From Achromobacter kerstersii (GTDB lineage Bacteria; Pseudomonadota; Gammaproteobacteria; Burkholderiales; Burkholderiaceae_B): 64,000 nt of DNA. The notes below the pieces were generated by a model, which searched no databases, was not told the DNA's origin, and was given only the letters and a program-made list of their open reading frames with translations. Below, piece by piece: positions 60,540 through 64,000 of this stretch (position 1 is the stretch's first letter; each line of letters begins with the position of its first letter). Made by a program: the position numbers and the translations under genes. The stretch is from NCBI RefSeq assembly GCF_902859595.1, contig NZ_CADIJQ010000009.1, positions 228,269 to 292,268 on the forward strand, in the 5' to 3' direction.

Positions 60540-62168
60540 CTAGGCCGCTATTGTTGGATCTTCCGGCAGGTCAATTTCGCTCCACCGCTGCGGTTCGTTG
60601 GTGCCGGAGTGTGCGACGTCGTGCGCGTTCGCTCGCTTCGCTTCCACAAACGGTGCGTTGCGAACAGCAAAATTGACTGGCTCAAGCAGGAATTTCGAAA
60701 TGGGCCGGTCGCCCGCGAACGCAATCCAGCCCGTGAGTTCAGGCAGGGTTTGGACCTGCGCCGCAGTGACTACGCGCTCGGTCGAGCGAACCATGCGCTC
60801 GCTTGTGTTTCGAGCGCTTCCCGGATTGCGGCTATCGGTGTACTCGGGGCGCGCAACCTCGTGTTCACCGAGTGATTTGGACATCACCTCGGCCGTTTCA
60901 TAGTCAGTCTTCGAACCACCTAAAACGACCAAAGACCGAAAGCTCGCACGTAGCGTCTGCGCCATGTCTTTGCCGTAGATATGATCCAGTTGGGAGATTG
61001 ATTGCAGGCCGGCGAGCGCGCGACCACCGTTCTTGCGCCCCTTGGTGAGGAAGTCTTCGAGAGTCGCCAGCTTTTCCAGGGAAGCCAGCTCATCCAGGAC
61101 TAGCCACCACCGACGAGTGGCGTCTTCGGACATCGAGAGAAACGAAGAGCAGAAGACGTCGACCCAGGCCGAAAGCAAGGGCTTCATGGCGTGCTTCATG
61201 TCTTCCCGCCAGGTGATGTAGAGATTCCCCGTGTCACTGTCCATCCAGTCTCGGATGCTGAACTTCCCAGCTGGCATCGTCACGTGCTCGGCGAGGTACT
61301 TGGAAAGCACGAACCGCGCGCTCGTGAGTGCTTTGCTGGCCTCGGATGAGCCGGCAAACAGCGACTCGGCCAGGGTGCCGGATAAGAAGGCCCGCAGATC
61401 GTTGTCGGCGGCTACCGTCGTCCAGCGGAATAGCTCTTGCACTGATGGCGTGCCCAATTCGCTGAGCTTACGTGCACTTTCGCGTAGGAGAAGCCGACTA
61501 TATTCGTTCCACTCCTCGGCGTTCGCGTCTTTGCCAAGCGGGACGATGGAAAGCGCAAGCCGCTTCCAGTCGTATTCGGCGCGCACTTCATTGAAGAACG
61601 ACCAGCCCTCGGTGCGTGCGTCATAAGGATTCAACAGGACGTCGTTCGCGCGCCCGAACTTGCTGAAGAGGTCGCCGTTCGGATCAACGATTACCATTCT
61701 GTCGGCGCGCTTTTGAATTGAGTAGACGAGCTGCCGCAGAAGCACGGATTTACCCGTGCCAGTTGCGCCGTTGAGAAGAGTATGCAGGTTCTCGACAGAC
61801 GTCGGCATGGGTACGCCAGCGATATCCACTTGCTGCTGCTCCCGCTCCGTGCACAACTTTTTCAGCTTTGCGACGGGTACAGCTTCGGTGCCGCGAATGT
61901 GAATCTTGTAGCCGGCCCCGTCGAACCCTGCCTTGGTCGACTGTCGTTTCAAAGCGAAGGCGAGGGCAAGGACAAGCGCCAGGCCAACTATGGGCGCGAC
62001 GATGAGCGGAGTGTGATGCGGTGTGGCCAGCAGCCAGCGCGACAGCACCGTCCAAGTGATATGGTTGAACGGGATTCCAGTCATTACTTTGGCCGTGACA
62101 AGCCAAGCTGCGATCGGCAGTAGTAGCGCCGCGAACCGAAGTATTCGCCGGCGAGTGTCTGGTGCCAT
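60540..62168 (-). CDS. Type IV coupling protein (TrwB/TraD-like)
   Basis: 542 residues from ATG 62168, with AAAGGAAA upstream. Two N-terminal membrane helices (LRFAALLLPIAAWLVTA and IVAPIVGLALVLALAFAL) precede a RecA-like ATPase with Walker A NGATGTGKS (about 133-141) and Walker B RRWWLVLDELASL. This protein pumps the relaxase-DNA complex to the mating channel. The next gene encodes the relaxase, as in R388 (trwB-trwC). The channel genes are outside the window. Confidence 0.94.
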   Translation of the reverse strand: MAPDTRRRILRFAALLLPIAAWLVTAKVMTGIPFNHITWTVLSRWLLATPHHTPLIVAPIVGLALVLALAFALKRQSTKAGFDGAGYKIHIRGTEAVPVAKLKKLCTEREQQQVDIAGVPMPTSVENLHTLLNGATGTGKSVLLRQLVYSIQKRADRMVIVDPNGDLFSKFGRANDVLLNPYDARTEGWSFFNEVRAEYDWKRLALSIVPLGKDANAEEWNEYSRLLLRESARKLSELGTPSVQELFRWTTVAADNDLRAFLSGTLAESLFAGSSEASKALTSARFVLSKYLAEHVTMPAGKFSIRDWMDSDTGNLYITWREDMKHAMKPLLSAWVDVFCSSFLSMSEDATRRWWLVLDELASLEKLATLEDFLTKGRKNGGRALAGLQSISQLDHIYGKDMAQTLRASFRSLVVLGGSKTDYETAEVMSKSLGEHEVARPEYTDSRNPGSARNTSERMVRSTERVVTAAQVQTLPELTGWIAFAGDRPISKFLLEPVNFAVRNAPFVEAKRANAHDVAHSGTNEPQRWSEIDLPEDPTIAA

Positions 62169-62246
62169 GAGTTTCCTTTTGCAGCGCACAAGCGCAAAAT
62201 TGGCGCGGCCCGGTTCGGGATCGCGCCACGTGACAAGGGGATTGGC

Positions 62247-62654
62247 TTAGCGATAGAGAGCAATCGCGACTAACGTCGCACTGAAGGCGCCACCAACAAA
62301 CGCACTCGCGGCGCAAAGCAAGCCAGTGCGCCAGGCGGCAGAGGGCAACGCGTTCGTGGCCATCCGGGAGGCAACCCGCAGGTCGCTTGTGGCCTTTGCG
62401 ATAGTTCTGGAAGCCTCAAGCAAGGATCGGTTTGCGTGTTCTGCTGCCAAGCTCGCCGCGTCCATACCGGCCTGGCGGATCGACCCGGGTAGGGCTTGCA
62501 TCGCCTGTTGAATTTCTGTCTGGCGTGAGGTGAGTTGCTCCATGCGAGTGAGGAGCTGATCGCTTTCCACGAGGATCTCGCGATAGAGAAATTCGACCCT
62601 GGTGCGCGCCGGGGCGGCACCGCTCTGCGGACCACTTTGCACGTCGGGTTGCAT
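62247..62654 (-). CDS. StbC-position small membrane protein
   Basis: 135 residues with a helical/coiled middle (ILVESDQLLTRMEQLTSRQTEIQQAMQ) and a single C-terminal membrane segment (TGLLCAASAFVGGAFSATLVAI). It follows the StbB-like gene by eight bases, the position of stbC in R388, but sequence similarity cannot be judged by eye. It may link the DNA-positioning proteins to the membrane or coupling protein. Confidence 0.6.
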   Translation of the reverse strand: MQPDVQSGPQSGAAPARTRVEFLYREILVESDQLLTRMEQLTSRQTEIQQAMQALPGSIRQAGMDAASLAAEHANRSLLEASRTIAKATSDLRVASRMATNALPSAAWRTGLLCAASAFVGGAFSATLVAIALYR

Positions 62655-62662
62655 AGTGGCCC

Positions 62663-63370
62663 CTATGCAAAGACCGCTTCAAATGCCTTATCCAGCTGCC
62701 GATTGACCGGTCGGGCCAACGATTGAAGCGCGTGCATATCGCTCAGATGTCGGATGAGCTTGGCGTCGTTACGGTCTGCCTCGCGAAGCTCCTGGCGATA
62801 GTTGCGCTGGTCAGAAAGGATCTCCGTGATGGTCGTCCGCTTGTTCGCGAGCAGATCGAAGACTTCGTTCTCCAAAATGGCCGCTTCCGGGTTGGCCATG
62901 AAGGTGCCCGCCTTGTGCGCATATCCGAAGATGGCGGAGAACTCTTCCCGCACGTCTGCATCAACGCGGTTGAAAAGCACGCGAACGCGCTCGGACGGTA
63001 CACCCATCTCGGCCAGCGCCTGGATGGTCTTGATCGTCTCCCGCTGCGCTTTTCCGGTCGCGACGACTGGAAGCACGTAGAAGTCGATTTCGAGATGCGC
63101 TTCGTCGTACTTAACCAGTTCGGCCAGGAAGTCTTCGATGTTGGAGGCGCCGACGTCGACGATGGCGGATTCGGCCATGAGCAGTTTGCGAAACAGGCGG
63201 CCGAAATGTTCGCCTCGCATCTGCTCGACGTCCAGGCCCAGATCCGCGGCGCTTTCATTGGTGGACTCCACCGCGATGATTTCCGCGCCGGGCATACGCG
63301 GGGCGAACACGTGGCTGGTAACGGTGGTTTTTCCGACGGAGCCGGAGTAATTCACGGTTGCGATTTTCAT
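62663..63370 (-). CDS. stbB: StbB-like ParA-family ATPase
   Basis: 235 residues. The deviant Walker A is at 10-16 (GSVGKTT), followed by IIAVESTNES in place of the usual aspartate-rich strand, and by AIVDVGASNIEDFLAEL. This matches StbB of R388-type plasmids, which with StbA controls plasmid position in the cell and conjugation. It lies between two small genes in the order stbA-stbB-stbC and leads into the coupling protein and relaxase genes. Confidence 0.82.
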   Translation of the reverse strand: MKIATVNYSGSVGKTTVTSHVFAPRMPGAEIIAVESTNESAADLGLDVEQMRGEHFGRLFRKLLMAESAIVDVGASNIEDFLAELVKYDEAHLEIDFYVLPVVATGKAQRETIKTIQALAEMGVPSERVRVLFNRVDADVREEFSAIFGYAHKAGTFMANPEAAILENEVFDLLANKRTTITEILSDQRNYRQELREADRNDAKLIRHLSDMHALQSLARPVNRQLDKAFEAVFA

Positions 63371-63381
63371 GGGGACTTCTC

Positions 63382-63786
63382 CTATTTTTGTCGGCCGAGA
63401 TCGGCCAGTTCGTCAAGGTCAATGTGGTCTTGCGATTTGCGAAGCCGAACCAAATCGGCTTTGCTCGTAATGCGCTCAGCCTGGATGGCTTTGGGACTTG
63501 GAGTCAGCGGGCCGGCCGCCATGAGGTCGGCTGCTCCGGTTCTGCGATCTTCGATAGTTCGGGCGCCTCGCTTGCGCCAGCGGTAGCGAGCCTTGCGGAG
63601 GGATTCGGCGGTGAGCTCAATTCCGGATGCGCCCAGTTGACGCGTAATCTCTGCGTACGGAACGCCTTGTGTGAGCGCAGTGTCTATAGCCGGCATCAAG
63701 GACCGAAGGACAGCCCTTCGATGGCCGCCCGCTAGGCCCTTGATCTGATGAAATAGCCGCGCATGGACGGGGTCTGTGTCGGACAT
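63382..63786 (-). CDS. StbA-position DNA-binding protein
   Basis: 134 residues from ATG 63786. A helix-turn-helix-like segment is visible at about residues 40-75 (YAEITRQLGASGIELTAESLRKARYRWRKRG), and the rest is basic and low in structure. Position and type fit StbA of R388-like plasmids, which binds repeats near the operon and near oriT. The frame continues to a GTG at 63915, but that part runs into an IS end and looks artificial. The binding repeats would lie to the right, where the IS has inserted. Confidence 0.6.
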   Translation of the reverse strand: MSDTDPVHARLFHQIKGLAGGHRRAVLRSLMPAIDTALTQGVPYAEITRQLGASGIELTAESLRKARYRWRKRGARTIEDRRTGAADLMAAGPLTPSPKAIQAERITSKADLVRLRKSQDHIDLDELADLGRQK

Positions 63787-63908
63787 AAATGGGCCATGAG
63801 TGGGACGCTGGAAGCCCTCAGACTGAAGACGTCTTTGGGGAGGAGGGGGAGCCGCGCCCGGTAACGGGCGGGGGGGAACCTTTGTGGTTTGTGGTGGTTT
63901 AATTTTGG

Positions 63909-64000
63909 TGGACACCCAGATAGGTTGAACCTAGGAGGTGAGTCATGACCAAGATAAAACGGCGTGCCTTTACGGCGGAGTTCAAGCTCGAGGCGGTGCG
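63909..64000 (+). mobile_element. Left end of an IS3-family-like insertion sequence (partial)
   Basis: The sequence from about TGGACACCC leads in 36 bases to a transposase start with AGGAGGTG. The left inverted repeat cannot be confirmed without the right end. It interrupts the region upstream of the stbA-like gene. Confidence 0.6.
63945..64000 (+). CDS. IS3-family transposase OrfA, N-terminus only
   Basis: 18 codons reach the right edge. MTKIKRRAFTAEFKLEAV is the usual opening of IS3-family OrfA proteins, the start of a helix-turn-helix that binds the inverted repeats. The gene continues outside the window. Confidence 0.85.
   Translation, partial: MTKIKRRAFTAEFKLEAV

Noticed and set aside
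63787..63915. N-terminal extension of the StbA-like protein to GTG 63915
   Set aside because: The extra residues are proline-rich low complexity and begin inside the IS end.

Overview
The window looks like the chromosome of an Alcaligenaceae betaproteobacterium, most likely Achromobacter or a close relative of Bordetella. The first 25 kb is GC-rich and carries chaperone-usher fimbriae, an FHA-type two-partner secretion pair, a Bug-family solute receptor and a BvgS-like Hpt protein, a mix typical of that family. The genus is an inference.

Chromosomal part (1-25.4 kb). It starts with the end of an amino-acid-type ABC ATPase and an aconitase-X-type dehydratase. A five-gene fimbrial operon follows (pilin, chaperone, usher, second chaperone, tip adhesin) with a terminator-like hairpin in its leader. 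Then come a TpsB/TpsA pair on the minus strand, a free-standing Hpt protein divergent from a NarL/RcsB-type response regulator, a Bug receptor plus gamma-glutamyltransferase-family enzyme under a divergent GntR/FCD regulator, a DMT exporter, two adjacent minisatellite arrays (6 x 21 bp and 4 x 25 bp), an MFS transporter, a 3-hydroxyisobutyrate-dehydrogenase-like enzyme, a PaaI-like thioesterase, a cardiolipin synthase and tRNA-His.

Integrated conjugative or plasmid-like element (25.4 kb to beyond the right edge). A tyrosine integrase with a DUF4224 partner sits just downstream of tRNA-His, the usual layout for integration at a tRNA 3' end. No second copy of the tRNA end is seen, so the right boundary is outside the window. 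The backbone resembles a plasmid: divergent repressor/Cro-like genes with TTTAGTACATAT operators, a ParA/KorB-like pair, seven TTTAGCNGCTAAA palindromes (the IncP KorB operator OB or a one-base variant), an H-NS-like protein, a VbhA/VbhT-like Fic toxin-antitoxin pair, a SRAP protein and a LexA box, an ArdB/KlcA antirestriction gene, an orphan DNA methyltransferase, small conserved genes, a long ParB-family protein, a HigB-like toxin with two HTH partners, and a leftward block of Stb-like genes, TrwB-like coupling protein and TrwC-like MobF relaxase. The mating-pair (VirB) genes are not in the window. An IS begins at the right edge.

Two cargo blocks stand out. At 38.2-44.7 kb minus-strand genes of likely defence function (two-helix membrane protein, coiled-coil PD-(D/E)XK protein with a zinc-ribbon partner, a PRTase-fold protein, a nuclease-TOPRIM-like fusion) surround the antirestriction gene and end at a methylase with no N-terminal half. 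At 53.6-57.5 kb a cytosine-5 methyltransferase is divergent from a GHKL (MORC/MutL-like) ATPase translationally coupled to an unrecognised Rossmann-like protein; this is the best candidate for an undescribed modification-linked defence system. The antirestriction gene and the orphan methyltransferase share an upstream stem-loop about 60 bases long with a compensatory base-pair change, a possible single-strand promoter or other structured control element for genes expressed on entry into a new host.
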